Below, piece by piece: positions 53,062 through 61,477 of a DNA stretch of 64,000 nt. Both the position numbers and the translations under genes were made by a program. Source of the stretch: Mycolicibacterium rhodesiae JS60 (GTDB lineage Bacteria > Actinomycetota > Actinomycetes > Mycobacteriales > Mycobacteriaceae); contig AGIQ01000002.1 in NCBI GenBank assembly GCA_000230935.2, forward strand, positions 496,001 through 560,000. The letters are read 5' to 3'. The notes below the pieces were generated by a model. It made no database searches and was not told the origin of the DNA. It saw nothing but the letters and a program-made list of their open reading frames with translations. The stretch's first letter is position 1, and the number at the start of each line of letters is the position of its first letter.

Positions 53062-53799
53062 GTGAGAAAGACGGACAGCCGACTGGCTGCCCGCTGCGCA
53101 GCGGTGGCCTCAATCGGCGCAGCCGTCATCCATTTCGCCGTGGTCCCGATGCACTGGAAAGACTGGCTGCCGTCGGGGGTGTTTTTCGCCTCGATTGCGG
53201 TGTTCCAGTTGATGTGGGGATTTGTCGCGTGGTCGAAGTCGACGCGGTTGCTGCTTGCGGTTGGGGTCATGGGCAATGCCGGTTCTGCGGCGTTGTGGGT
53301 GATGTCTCGAACCGCGGGCGCCCCGTTTGGCCCCAACGCAGGTGAAGCTGAAGCTGTCGAGGCGGCCGGCATAGCTGTCCTTCTACTGCAGTGCTACGTA
53401 GTCATGGGTGCTGCGTGGGCCTTGCTTCGACGCTACCGGGCAGAAGAGGTTTCAGGTTTCGGCCGAGCCCTGGTGTTGGTGGGCGCCAACACCGTAATGG
53501 CAGGCGCGGTTACGGTTGGCCTCGCCTCTGTTCTCCAGGGTCACGGCCATCACCATGGTGGACCGGCCGGGGCCGAGGCCGAACTGGTGCCGGCGCACGA
53601 TGCGCACGTGGCGGTTCATGATCACCATGTGGCGCCGTTGATTCCGTCAGGTGGTGAGGTGATGCAGCCCGCACCCGCGTCGGGATCTGAGTCGGGGCTG
53701 CCGGTCACGGACATGAGCTTGAGCACAGATGGTGATCATCATTCCGAGTCGCTGGCTCCGGCGGAGCCCGACGGTCACCAGCATGATCACGACGGCTGA
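53062..53799 (+). CDS. His-rich four-helix membrane protein, function unknown
   Basis: About 245 residues from GTG 53062 (MRKTDSRLAARCAAVASIGA); an earlier start is possible. Four hydrophobic segments: VASIGAAVIHFAVVPMHWKD, LPSGVFFASIAVFQLMWGFV, AAGIAVLLLQCYVVMGAAWA and ALVLVGANTVMAGAVTVGLA. The last 75 residues are an extracytoplasmic or cytoplasmic tail loaded with His, Asp and Glu (HGHHHGGPAGAEAELVPAHD, HVAVHDHHVAPL, GDHHSESL, GHQHDHDG). That tail is a likely metal-binding region. Its place at the start of a copper gene cluster suggests copper handling or sensing, but the family is not one I can name. Confidence 0.75.
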   Translation: MRKTDSRLAARCAAVASIGAAVIHFAVVPMHWKDWLPSGVFFASIAVFQLMWGFVAWSKSTRLLLAVGVMGNAGSAALWVMSRTAGAPFGPNAGEAEAVEAAGIAVLLLQCYVVMGAAWALLRRYRAEEVSGFGRALVLVGANTVMAGAVTVGLASVLQGHGHHHGGPAGAEAELVPAHDAHVAVHDHHVAPLIPSGGEVMQPAPASGSESGLPVTDMSLSTDGDHHSESLAPAEPDGHQHDHDG

Positions 53800-53835
53800 G
53801 TGCCCATCGACCACGACCGGATGCACCGCCGGTGC

Positions 53836-54312
53836 TCAGTGGGCGTGCTCGAAAAGTACCAGTGTGTGCACCAGCGATCCGTCGACGAAGTAGGCCCGGC
53901 AGTCGAAGTGGTCTTGGAGCGTTGTGCCGACCTCAGTGGGCGCATTGACCACACCGGAGACGTTCAGGACGGTGATGCGGGACTTGTCGACACCCTTGAG
54001 GGGCTCTTCGAGCGTTAGGGAGAACTGGTCTCTGCCTTCAGTGTCGAGGGTGCTGGTCTCGGTACGGAGGTCGGAGATGTGCGCCGTTGATGCGGACACC
54101 AAGCGTTTGAGCACCTCTGCTTGGCAACGTCCCTGGGCCGACTGTTCAGCTGTCAGGGCATCGTCGCCAGATGTCCCCAGCCGCAGCGTGCCTGTGCTGA
54201 TGGCGACGGCGATGATGGCCGCGCCCACCAGGGCGAGGGTGGCCATCACGATGAGCCGGCGCCGGCGCCGGCCGTGAACATCGGTGGTGTTGTCCATCGT
54301 TTTCCCGTCCAT
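53836..54312 (-). CDS. Predicted exported or membrane-anchored protein, hypothetical
   Basis: A 158-residue protein. ATG 54312 has GGAG seven bases upstream. After a basic N-terminus (GRRRRRLIVM) there is one hydrophobic stretch, MATLALVGAAIIAVAISTG, likely a membrane anchor. The outer domain includes two Cys (GRCQAEVLKR and HFDCRAYF) and reads SRITVLNVSGVVNAPTEVGT. No family is recognised. It starts 5 bases after the L,D-transpeptidase stop and should be co-transcribed with it, so an envelope role is likely. Confidence 0.72.
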   Translation of the reverse strand: MDGKTMDNTTDVHGRRRRRLIVMATLALVGAAIIAVAISTGTLRLGTSGDDALTAEQSAQGRCQAEVLKRLVSASTAHISDLRTETSTLDTEGRDQFSLTLEEPLKGVDKSRITVLNVSGVVNAPTEVGTTLQDHFDCRAYFVDGSLVHTLVLFEHAH

Positions 54313-54316
54313 CGGA

Positions 54317-55585
54317 CTACTCCAGTGCGCTGCCCCTCAGCCACTGCGGCCACGGCACGCTCCAGTCGCCGTTCTGCCACAGCTCAAGGGGCGCACCGCC
54401 AGTGTTGCGGATCTCCACGATGTCCCCAGGCTGCGAGAAATCGTAGAACCAACGGGCGTTCTCGGCGTTGAGGTTCAGGCATCCGTGCGAGACGTTCGTG
54501 TTGCCCTGCGCCCATACGGTGTCTTCCAGTTGATGTAGATAGATGCCGTCGGTGCTGATGCGCGTGGCGAAATAAATCGTTTCGCGGTATCCGAGGCGGG
54601 AATTGATCGGCAGGCCGTAGGTGGACGAGTCCATGATCACTGGATTGGCTTTGTCCATCACAGTGTAGACCCCCGGTTGAGTCCAAAAGCTGATGGTGCG
54701 TCCATTGACGGTCTCGCTGCCACCCATGCCCATAGATGTGGGCATGGTGCGCACCAGTTTTCCGTTCTCGTACACAGTCACCTGCTTGGTGAGATCGTCG
54801 GCAATCGAGACGCGCGCGTCGCCGATGCGGAAACTGACACCGCTGTCGGCTTGTCCGTAGAGTGCCTCGCCAAGACGGACGCCGTAGAGGGTGGCCGCCA
54901 CAGTGACCTCAGTGCCAGGGCTGTAATAGTGCTGCGGACGCCAGTGCGCCGTCTGGTCGTCGACCCAATTCCAGGCGCCGATCGTGGGTGGGTTGGTGGT
55001 GACGCGCAGGGCGCGTTGTGCAGCGGCACGGTCAGTTATGACTTCATCGAAACGTGCAACAACGACCGTTCCGACACCGTAGGACCCGCCCTCCACCAAG
55101 TCGCGGTTGCCTGTGGTGGTCAGTCGGACGGCAGCCTGATTGCCGGGGACGAGGGTGGTGAATGTCGAGGTCATTGCGCGGTTGACCGCGTCGGTCCCGC
55201 GGCCCGTGGCGGTCACGGTGTACGTACGGCCGTATCCAAGCGGTACCGCCGGTTTCCACGCGGCGTTCTCCGGTGTCATCACCCCGTCGACCACCGTGCC
55301 GTGCTCGTTGACCATTTCAACCCCGAGCAGGGTTCCGTTGGTCGCCGAGACGGACACGGCCGCAAGTGGATCGACATCGTGCGCGTCGGGTCCCGGCACC
55401 ATAGCGAGCGTGACAGGCGCTGACGGCACAGGTGTGCCCTTCACCGAAGCTAGAGTCGACTGGGCTCCGGACATGAGCCCGTCGGGAGGGCAGCAATCCG
55501 ACGGCCGTGCAGCCGAGGCCACCACGACTATCAGTACCGCTAGCCCGGTGGCCGTTGAAACGAACCGCCGAAGGACGGCCGACAT
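54317..55585 (-). CDS. L,D-transpeptidase (Ldt) with Ig-like domains
   Basis: A 422-residue cell-wall enzyme. An N-terminal hydrophobic segment (ATGLAVLIVVVASAA) exports it. Two Ig-like domains follow (about 55-255), then the YkuD catalytic domain (257-395) with HQLEDTVWAQ (His351), and SHGCLNLN carrying His367 and catalytic Cys369; a C-terminal region ends GDWSVPWPQW. This matches the LdtMt2 layout. It makes 3-3 cross-links in peptidoglycan, which resist most penicillins. A box of BlaI type is upstream at 55619-55637. It heads a two-gene unit with the hypothetical protein gene downstream. Confidence 0.92.
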   Translation of the reverse strand: MSAVLRRFVSTATGLAVLIVVVASAARPSDCCPPDGLMSGAQSTLASVKGTPVPSAPVTLAMVPGPDAHDVDPLAAVSVSATNGTLLGVEMVNEHGTVVDGVMTPENAAWKPAVPLGYGRTYTVTATGRGTDAVNRAMTSTFTTLVPGNQAAVRLTTTGNRDLVEGGSYGVGTVVVARFDEVITDRAAAQRALRVTTNPPTIGAWNWVDDQTAHWRPQHYYSPGTEVTVAATLYGVRLGEALYGQADSGVSFRIGDARVSIADDLTKQVTVYENGKLVRTMPTSMGMGGSETVNGRTISFWTQPGVYTVMDKANPVIMDSSTYGLPINSRLGYRETIYFATRISTDGIYLHQLEDTVWAQGNTNVSHGCLNLNAENARWFYDFSQPGDIVEIRNTGGAPLELWQNGDWSVPWPQWLRGSALE

Positions 55586-55618
55586 GGCCTCGTCTCCAAG
55601 GTAAGGGGGTTGATCGAC

Positions 55619-55637
55619 CTACGTACGTACATAGTAG
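55619..55637. promoter_or_regulatory. BlaI-type box upstream of the L,D-transpeptidase
   Basis: CTACGTACGTACATAGTAG is a 19-base element with CTAC and GTAG ends and a perfect inner palindrome TACGTACGTA. It lies 34 bases before the transpeptidase start. A 19-base element with the same CTAC/GTAG ends occurs upstream of the M56 protease (59809-59827). The BlaI-like protein at 60861 is the candidate binder. Confidence 0.5.
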
Positions 55638-55742
55638 ATGCAGAATGAGCCGGCGGTCGTATGCTGCGGTGTTTCTCGCCCGGCAACGCCTGGTATTCAA
55701 TACCCCTCGCCGCCAGCTTGATGGGAGCTAGTACCATTACCG

Positions 55743-56387
55743 TTGGCCTACGGCACGCTGCCAGACCGAATCGGGTATAAGCCGCTCATCGTCGCCGGTT
55801 GTATGCTGCGCACTGCCGGTTTCGGACTTCTGGTGTTCGCAGACTCGCTTCCAGTGGTGCTTGTCGCCTCGGCAACAACGGGATTCGCTGGGGCACTGTT
55901 CAACCCGGCGGTCGGTCAACTCAAGATCACGCGGTGGTTCGCCAAGCGGTGGGGTCCCGGACGCTCGCTAGTGATCGGCATCGCGATACTCGCCGTGTCA
56001 TTCGTCCCATTGGCCTTCCTTCCCGACGATGGTCGTGCGGGTCAGGTCGCGGCGGTGGTCTCACTCTTGGTCGGCGCCGCAGTGTTGGCGATCGGGTCGG
56101 CTGCTGTTTTTCCATTCGAGATGGATACGGTCGTATCACTGGCCAGTGGCAGACTCGTCGGCACGCACTACGGGTTCTACAACACGATCGTCGGGGTAGG
56201 CATCCTCGTCGGCGACCTTGCTACCGGAACGCTCATGCAAACGGCCGCCGAAATAGGAATGCCCGAGCTCACGTGGGTCGCACTGATCGCCATTGGCGTG
56301 CTGGCAGCCGCCGCCCTGTATCGGCTTGACCGTGCTGGACGATTGCAATCCCAGGCCCCCCTCAGTCCCGTTGGCCCGGTCCCTTAG
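55743..56387 (+). pseudogene. MFS transporter remnant, truncated and internally deleted
   Basis: The frame opens inside the MFS loop motif (YGTLPDRIGYKPLIVAGC), so the first helix and start are missing. It continues to FAGALFNPAV and then jumps directly to GQLKITRWFAKRWGPGRSLV, which in full-length relatives lies in the second half of the protein; about 100-130 residues (several helices) are lost. The C-terminal part (FPFEMDTVVSLASGRLVGTH, GFYNTIVGVGILVGDLATGT) is well kept to the stop at 56387. Whole relatives are about 400 residues, this fragment 214. No start or ribosome site fits. It is a decayed drug-efflux-type gene, inside the metal-related region. Confidence 0.78.
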
Positions 56388-56532
56388 GCGGTCGGTCCCG
56401 CGCGTTCCTGGAGTAGTTGAGCCGCTTCCGGGTCTTCGCCAAATCTTTATCGAAGGCATACGTCGGCCATACCAGGACAGGGCAGATTTGAGGTCTGCTC
56501 TGGGCGAGGATCACGGCTGGGGAGAGAACCAG

Positions 56533-58851
56533 ATGACCACCACGAAAACGGTGCTCGATGTCCGCGGCCTGCATTGGGCCACTTCGGCATCGGTGGTTGA
56601 GTCGACGCTGCTGCGCCGCCCGGGGGTGTCGGCGGTACAGGCCAACGCGGTGAATCAAACCGCCACGGTGGTCTTCGACTCGGACGCCACGTCGATCGCT
56701 GAGCTGGCGAAGTGGGTCCAGGACTGCGGTTTTCACTGCGCGGGACGCTCGGTCCCGGATCACATGTGCGATCCGATGTCGGAGCCGTCCGGGCACTCGG
56801 CCCCGGCATCGCAGCGCGCTCCGCAGGACGTGATGGGCCATGGCGGTCACGGCGACATGTCGATGGACGCCATGGTGCGCGACATGCGCAACCGGTTTCT
56901 GGTGGCACTGATTCTGTCGATCCCGATCATGCTGTGGTCCCCGATGGGCCGCGATATGTTCGGGTTCACGGTGCCGGCCCCGCTCGGACTGCGCGACGAC
57001 GTCTTGGCCTTCTTCCTGAGCCTGCCGGTGGTGTTCTACTCGGCGTGGATATTCTTCGACGGCGCGTGGCGGGCACTGAGGGCGCGAACCCTCGACATGA
57101 TGGTTCTGGTTGCGGTTGCCGTGGGGGCTGGTTGGCTCTACAGCGTTGCGGTGACGCTGACCGGTGGTGGGGAAGTGTTCTACGAAGCTGCCGCCGTTTT
57201 GACAACCTTTGTGCTCCTGGGGCATTGGTTTGAGATGCGCGCGCGTGGCGGCGCGAACGAAGCGATTCGAACCCTGCTGGAACTCGCACCGCCGAAGGCC
57301 GTGGTGGTGCGGGGCGACAAGCTGGTGGAGTTGCCCACCGCCGAGGTCGTGGCAGGTGACCTGTTGCTGATTCGTCCCGGCGCCAAGATCCCCGTCGACG
57401 GCATCGTCGAGCAGGGCGCCTCCGAGGTTGACGAGTCGATGGTCACCGGGGAAAGCCTGCCGGTCTCCAAAGCGGCTGGCGACAACGTGATCGGGGCGTC
57501 GATCAACACCACCGGGACGCTGCGGGTGCGAGCGACCAGGGTCGGTTCGGACACTGTGTTGGCCCAAATTGTGGCGATGGTTCAGGAAGCTCAGAACTCC
57601 AAGGCGCCCGGTCAGCGGCTGGCTGACCGGGCGGCCTTCTGGCTGGTGTTGGTGGCGCTCATCGGTGGCACCGTGACATTCCTGGTGTGGTGGGCCGCGG
57701 GTGCGGGGGTTCAGAGTGCGCTGCTGTTCGCCATCACCGTGGTGGTCATCACCTGTCCGGACGCGCTGGGTTTAGCCACTCCCACGGCGATCATGGTCGG
57801 AACCGGACTGGGTGCCAAGCGTGGAGTGCTCTTCAAGAATGCCACCGCGCTGGAGACCTCGGCGCGCATCGAGACCGTGGTGATGGACAAGACCGGGACT
57901 CTCACCAAGGGGGAACCCGAAGTCACCGATTTTGTGGCTGACGGCGTCAGCGAAGACGAGCTGCTGGCCCTTGTCTCTGCGGTGGAGACCCAATCCGAAC
58001 ATCCGCTGGCCGCCGCAATCGTGCGCTACGCCCGCGATCAGAACGTCAACGCCGCCGAACTGACCGATTTCCGCAACGTGCCCGGTCACGGCGCTACGGC
58101 CACCGTGGCCGGTGGGCAGCTTGCGGTCGGTAACCGCAAGCTGATGATCGAGGCAGGAGTGGACTTCCCCCCAGACCTGATGGGTCGACGTGACGGGTTC
58201 GCCTCCAGTGGGCGCACCGCGGTGCTGGTGGCCGTCGACGGACGCGGTGTCGGCGTGATCGCGCTGGCCGATGCCGCCCGGGAAACCTCAGCCGCAGCTG
58301 TTCGTGACCTACATGACATGGGAGTGCAGGTGGTCATGCTCAGCGGTGACAACGAAGCCACCGCCGCGAGGATCGCTGACCAGCTCGGCATCGACACCGT
58401 CGTCGCCGAGGTGCTGCCAGGGGACAAGGCCACGAAGATCTCCGAACTGCAAGCGAAGGGCAACAAGGTGGCCATGGTCGGCGACGGTGTCAACGACGCC
58501 CCTGCCCTGGCCCAGGCTGACCTTGGGGTGGCGATCGGCGCGGGCACCGATGTCGCGATCGAGACAGCCGACCTGGTGTTGATGCGCTCCGACCCGCTCG
58601 ACGTCCCGATCGCATTGCGGATCGGACGGGCAACACTGCGCAAGATGCGCCAGAACCTCGGATGGGCGGTGGGCTACAACGTGATCGCGTTGCCGATCGC
58701 CGCCGGCGTTTTCGAGCCGGCGTTTGGGTTGGTGCTCCGCCCGGAGATCGCGGCGTTGTCGATGTCTGGATCGAGCCTGATCGTGGCGGTGAACGCACTG
58801 ATGCTCAAACGCCTCAAGCTACCGTCACCGACAGCGGAGCACTCGGCGTGA
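56533..58851 (+). CDS. P1B-type heavy-metal ATPase with CPD motif (copper-like)
   Basis: A 772-residue pump from ATG 56533 after GGAGAG. Residues 5-70 form a heavy-metal-associated fold without the usual CxxC (GLHWATSAS). A Met/His stretch follows ([14 protein letters not shown], 101-114). Core motifs: TGES (305-308), ion-site CPD in [15 protein letters not shown] (408-410), phosphoacceptor Asp452 in [14 protein letters not shown] (488-492), GDGVND (650-655). Helices 7-8 keep the Cu(I)-type residues Asn708, Tyr715-Asn716 and Met744/Ser748 (MSGSS). So all but the TM6 motif looks like a Cu(I) exporter; the normal CPC is CPD here. Codon GAC differs from either Cys codon by two bases, so a sequencing slip is unlikely. 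It could have altered metal choice. Confidence 0.9.
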   Translation: MTTTKTVLDVRGLHWATSASVVESTLLRRPGVSAVQANAVNQTATVVFDSDATSIAELAKWVQDCGFHCAGRSVPDHMCDPMSEPSGHSAPASQRAPQDVMGHGGHGDMSMDAMVRDMRNRFLVALILSIPIMLWSPMGRDMFGFTVPAPLGLRDDVLAFFLSLPVVFYSAWIFFDGAWRALRARTLDMMVLVAVAVGAGWLYSVAVTLTGGGEVFYEAAAVLTTFVLLGHWFEMRARGGANEAIRTLLELAPPKAVVVRGDKLVELPTAEVVAGDLLLIRPGAKIPVDGIVEQGASEVDESMVTGESLPVSKAAGDNVIGASINTTGTLRVRATRVGSDTVLAQIVAMVQEAQNSKAPGQRLADRAAFWLVLVALIGGTVTFLVWWAAGAGVQSALLFAITVVVITCPDALGLATPTAIMVGTGLGAKRGVLFKNATALETSARIETVVMDKTGTLTKGEPEVTDFVADGVSEDELLALVSAVETQSEHPLAAAIVRYARDQNVNAAELTDFRNVPGHGATATVAGGQLAVGNRKLMIEAGVDFPPDLMGRRDGFASSGRTAVLVAVDGRGVGVIALADAARETSAAAVRDLHDMGVQVVMLSGDNEATAARIADQLGIDTVVAEVLPGDKATKISELQAKGNKVAMVGDGVNDAPALAQADLGVAIGAGTDVAIETADLVLMRSDPLDVPIALRIGRATLRKMRQNLGWAVGYNVIALPIAAGVFEPAFGLVLRPEIAALSMSGSSLIVAVNALMLKRLKLPSPTAEHSA

Positions 58852-58907
58852 CGACAGCGGCTCTCTCCGGAGACGATACGTATGTAGTTGCACCGTAGGC
58901 TGCACGT

Positions 58908-59771
58908 ATGCAGACCCGGCGTGTGTGGTGGCAGATGACTGCCCTGGCGGCTGTGGTGATCGCCGTCGCGGCGACAATGGTGCTGGCCGCACGCCAACGG
59001 CAGGCTGACGACCCGGATCACGTCGACTGCACACGCGTCAAGTGTGTGGCTCTGACATTCGACGACGGCCCCACCCCCTTCACGGATCGGCTGGTGCAGG
59101 TGCTGAAGTCCTATAACGCCAAAGCGACATTCTTCTTGATCGGCAACAAGGTCACGGCTGATCCTGCCGCCGCACGGCGGATCGCAGATGCCGGGATGGA
59201 GATCGGCAATCACACGTGGGAGCATCCGAATATGAGCACGATTCCCTTGGGTGACATCGCTTCTCAGCTCAGCAGAGGAACTCAGGCGATCGCCGCAGCG
59301 ACTGGGTCCGCGCCACAGCTCTACCGCCCGGCCGGGGGGTTGTCGTCCGATGCTGTTCGCGCAGCAGCCGCTCAGCAGGGCCTCACAGAGATTCTCTGGG
59401 ACGTCATACCCTTTGACTGGATCAACGATTCAAACACTGCGGCTACCGTGTACATGCTGAAGACTCAGATCAAACCGGGTTCAGTGGTGTTGCTACATGA
59501 CACCTACTCCAGCACCGTCGACGTGGTCTACCAATTCATTCCGGTTCTGATCGCCAACGGCTATCACATGGTCACCGTGAGTCACCTCCTTGGTCCGCGC
59601 GCGCCGGGCGGCGGTTACGGCAGTCGGGTCAACGGACCACCGGCCGACGACATCGTCGACATTCCCGCCGGCCGAATCCCGCCGCTGCCGGGCACTCCGT
59701 CACCGAAACCGGCACCGAATCTGCCGATTACGGATATCCCGAACCAGAGCCCTGGTGGTCCGCCGCAGTAG
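58908..59771 (+). CDS. Polysaccharide deacetylase (CE4), exported
   Basis: A 287-residue enzyme with an N-terminal membrane anchor (WWQMTALAAVVIAVAATMVL). NodB motifs: TFDDGPTP with Asp52/Asp53, HTWEHPN with metal His102/His106, RPAGG (140-144), WDVIPFDW, and LLHDTY with the catalytic His. The C-terminus is a Pro-rich tail (PLPGTPSPKPAPNLPITDIP). It probably removes acetyl groups from peptidoglycan GlcNAc or MurNAc outside the membrane, which can protect against lysozyme-type attack. It follows the ATPase by 56 bases on the same strand; GATACGTATGTAG lies between them. Confidence 0.9.
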   Translation: MQTRRVWWQMTALAAVVIAVAATMVLAARQRQADDPDHVDCTRVKCVALTFDDGPTPFTDRLVQVLKSYNAKATFFLIGNKVTADPAAARRIADAGMEIGNHTWEHPNMSTIPLGDIASQLSRGTQAIAAATGSAPQLYRPAGGLSSDAVRAAAAQQGLTEILWDVIPFDWINDSNTAATVYMLKTQIKPGSVVLLHDTYSSTVDVVYQFIPVLIANGYHMVTVSHLLGPRAPGGGYGSRVNGPPADDIVDIPAGRIPPLPGTPSPKPAPNLPITDIPNQSPGGPPQ

Positions 59772-59808
59772 CAGGGAGGATGCGGGACGGCCGCGCAAAT
59801 GGATCCGA

Positions 59809-59827
59809 CTACTATCGTGCTCAGTAG
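59809..59827. promoter_or_regulatory. BlaI-type box upstream of the M56 protease
   Basis: CTACTATCGTGCTCAGTAG: 5-bp perfect arms CTACT and AGTAG with nine bases between. It lies 81 bases before the M56 start. Known BlaI sites are TACTAC-like half-sites in dyads; this fits, but only as a guess by eye. Confidence 0.5.
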
Positions 59828-59907
59828 ATGAGACGCGCCAGCGGCAGCACCATTGCGGGACGCCCGGATACTATGAAACGACATCGGCTGAAGGGTTGGC
59901 GCGCAAG

Positions 59908-60807
59908 ATGACAAGCGCAGTCTTGTGGACATTCGGCGGTCTCCTCGTCGGAGTACTGGCGCCGCCGCTGCTGCGCTCGGGGATGCGGCGAGACGTTGAC
60001 GCGGGACTGTTGCTGATGGTCTGGGCGAGCCTGACATGTCTCACGGTGTCCGCGATCGCATTGCCCATTGTGGCGTACCTTGTCCATGGTTGTTGGCTAC
60101 CACCGGCTTCCGGCCTACCGGGTTGGGCCGATCCGGTCGCTGCATTGCTCAGTGGCGCGGCGGTCTTCGTCGGAGTCATTCGTGGGGCATGGCGGCTAGG
60201 CAGCACCACACGACGCCGTCGCCGAGTTCACGCGCGACATATCGAGTTGGCTTGGCTGTTGACGGGACGGGCGCCACGGCCGGGCTCGGTGCTGTGGCTG
60301 CCGACACCGGAGCTGCATGCCTATAGTCTGGCGGGCAAGCCGCCTCTCGTGGTGATGAGTGTCGGAGTTCGTGATTGCCTCGGCCAAGGCGCCGTGGGCG
60401 TCGTTGACTCCCACGAAAAGGCCCATATCCACCGGCGTCACCACTCGTTCATCGCGGCGGCACAAGCGCTGTCGGCGGGCCTTGGCTGGCTGCCCCTGGC
60501 ACGGCACTCACCCTCCCTGGTGCGTACCCTTATCGAATTGGACGCCGACACCCAAGCCGCGCGAGTCCACGGTACGTGGCCGCTCCGGCAGGCGATCCAA
60601 GCTCTTCAGCACGTAGCGGCACCGACCATTTCGCTCGGGATCTCCGGAGAATGTGCGCAATTGCGGTTGGCACGCCTGATGTCACGCACTCCTGATGAGA
60701 CGGCGCGCCGATCCCGATCAGGTGCTGGGATTGCAGTGATCGTCGTAGCGACTTTGGCGTTTGGCGCGGTGGTAGTCGGAATGATTTTCGCCGCCTGCGT
60801 ACCCTGA
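59908..60807 (+). CDS. M56-family membrane metalloprotease (BlaR1/MecR1-like, sensor domain absent)
   Basis: A 299-residue membrane protein from ATG 59908. About four helices: LWTFGGLLVGVLAPPLL, AGLLLMVWASLTCLTVSAI, PVAALLSGAAVFVGVI and GIAVIVVATLAFGAVVVGMI. The gluzincin motif HExxH is at 169-173 (SHEKAH) with the third ligand probably Glu210 in LIELDADTQAA. The cytoplasmic-facing protease domain is like BlaR1, but there is no C-terminal penicillin-binding sensor; the last helix ends the protein. It would cleave the BlaI-like repressor encoded next. The signal is unknown; its low-complexity outer loops leave little room to bind a drug. Confidence 0.85.
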   Translation: MTSAVLWTFGGLLVGVLAPPLLRSGMRRDVDAGLLLMVWASLTCLTVSAIALPIVAYLVHGCWLPPASGLPGWADPVAALLSGAAVFVGVIRGAWRLGSTTRRRRRVHARHIELAWLLTGRAPRPGSVLWLPTPELHAYSLAGKPPLVVMSVGVRDCLGQGAVGVVDSHEKAHIHRRHHSFIAAAQALSAGLGWLPLARHSPSLVRTLIELDADTQAARVHGTWPLRQAIQALQHVAAPTISLGISGECAQLRLARLMSRTPDETARRSRSGAGIAVIVVATLAFGAVVVGMIFAACVP

Positions 60808-60860
60808 GTGCGGCCGATACGGCGAATGTTGAACCAATCCAATGAAAGTTGAGGATCGAC

Positions 60861-61250
60861 ATGAGGGTTCGAGGATTCGGCGAGCTTGAGGCCGTCGTCA
60901 TGGGACGGGTCTGGGATCACGACCCCTACACCGTCACTGTGCGTGAGATCTTCGACGAACTCGCCGCTGAACGGCGCATCGCGTACACCACCGTGATGTC
61001 GACGATGGACAATCTGCATGCCAAAGGCTGGCTTGACCGTGAGAAAGATGGTCGCGCATACCGCTACTGGGCAGTGATGACCCGCGAAGAACATACCGCC
61101 AGCCTGATGCGCGAGGCACTGGAAGGCGGCGGACGCCCTGAACTGGTGCTCGCTCACTTCGTCGAACAGATGGATGCCGAAGAGTCGGAGGGTCTGCGCA
61201 CCGCGTTGCGGCGCCTGGCAAGGCGAGCGGGTAAGGCCGACCAGAAGTAA
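60861..61250 (+). CDS. blaI: BlaI/MecI/CopY-family repressor
   Basis: A 129-residue winged-helix protein. ATG 60861 with GAGG 6 bases upstream is preferred to TTG 60849. Motifs: FGELEAVVMGRVWDHDPYTV, VREIFDELAAERRIAYTTVM, STMDNLHAKGWLDREKDGRA, YRYWAVMTREEHTASLMREA; the C-terminal helices make the dimer. Family members bind TAC/GTA dyads and are cut by an M56 protease, here encoded 53 bases upstream. The CopY members respond to copper, and this gene sits in a copper cluster, so either signal is possible; no Cys hook is seen (CopY has CxCx4CxC). Confidence 0.93.
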   Translation: MRVRGFGELEAVVMGRVWDHDPYTVTVREIFDELAAERRIAYTTVMSTMDNLHAKGWLDREKDGRAYRYWAVMTREEHTASLMREALEGGGRPELVLAHFVEQMDAEESEGLRTALRRLARRAGKADQK

Positions 61251-61363
61251 GCCTCGCGCCACTGGTACCTGACGCTTCTGTCGAATTCGACACGCCCACA
61301 GTGGCGATCGTTACTGAAGTGATATGAGATGCAGGTGTGAGCATCAGGCACTCGCTGATACCG

Positions 61364-61398
61364 TTCAACTAGTACGTAGTAACTACGTACTAGTTGAA
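61364..61398. promoter_or_regulatory. Perfect 35-bp palindrome, probable BlaI operator
   Basis: Left arm TTCAACTAGTACGTAGT (61364-61380), one central base, right arm ACTACGTACTAGTTGAA (61382-61398). It lies 80 bases before the NlpC/P60 gene and 114 after the repressor gene. TACGTAGTA and TACTACGTA cores agree with BlaI-type binding. It is too long to be chance. Confidence 0.8.
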
Positions 61399-61477
61399 GA
61401 CGTACTTATCAGCGCCAATCGATTTCACTGGCGTCGTCGCGTATGCGCGCTTGAGGAAAGCAAGGACGTGATCGAGG

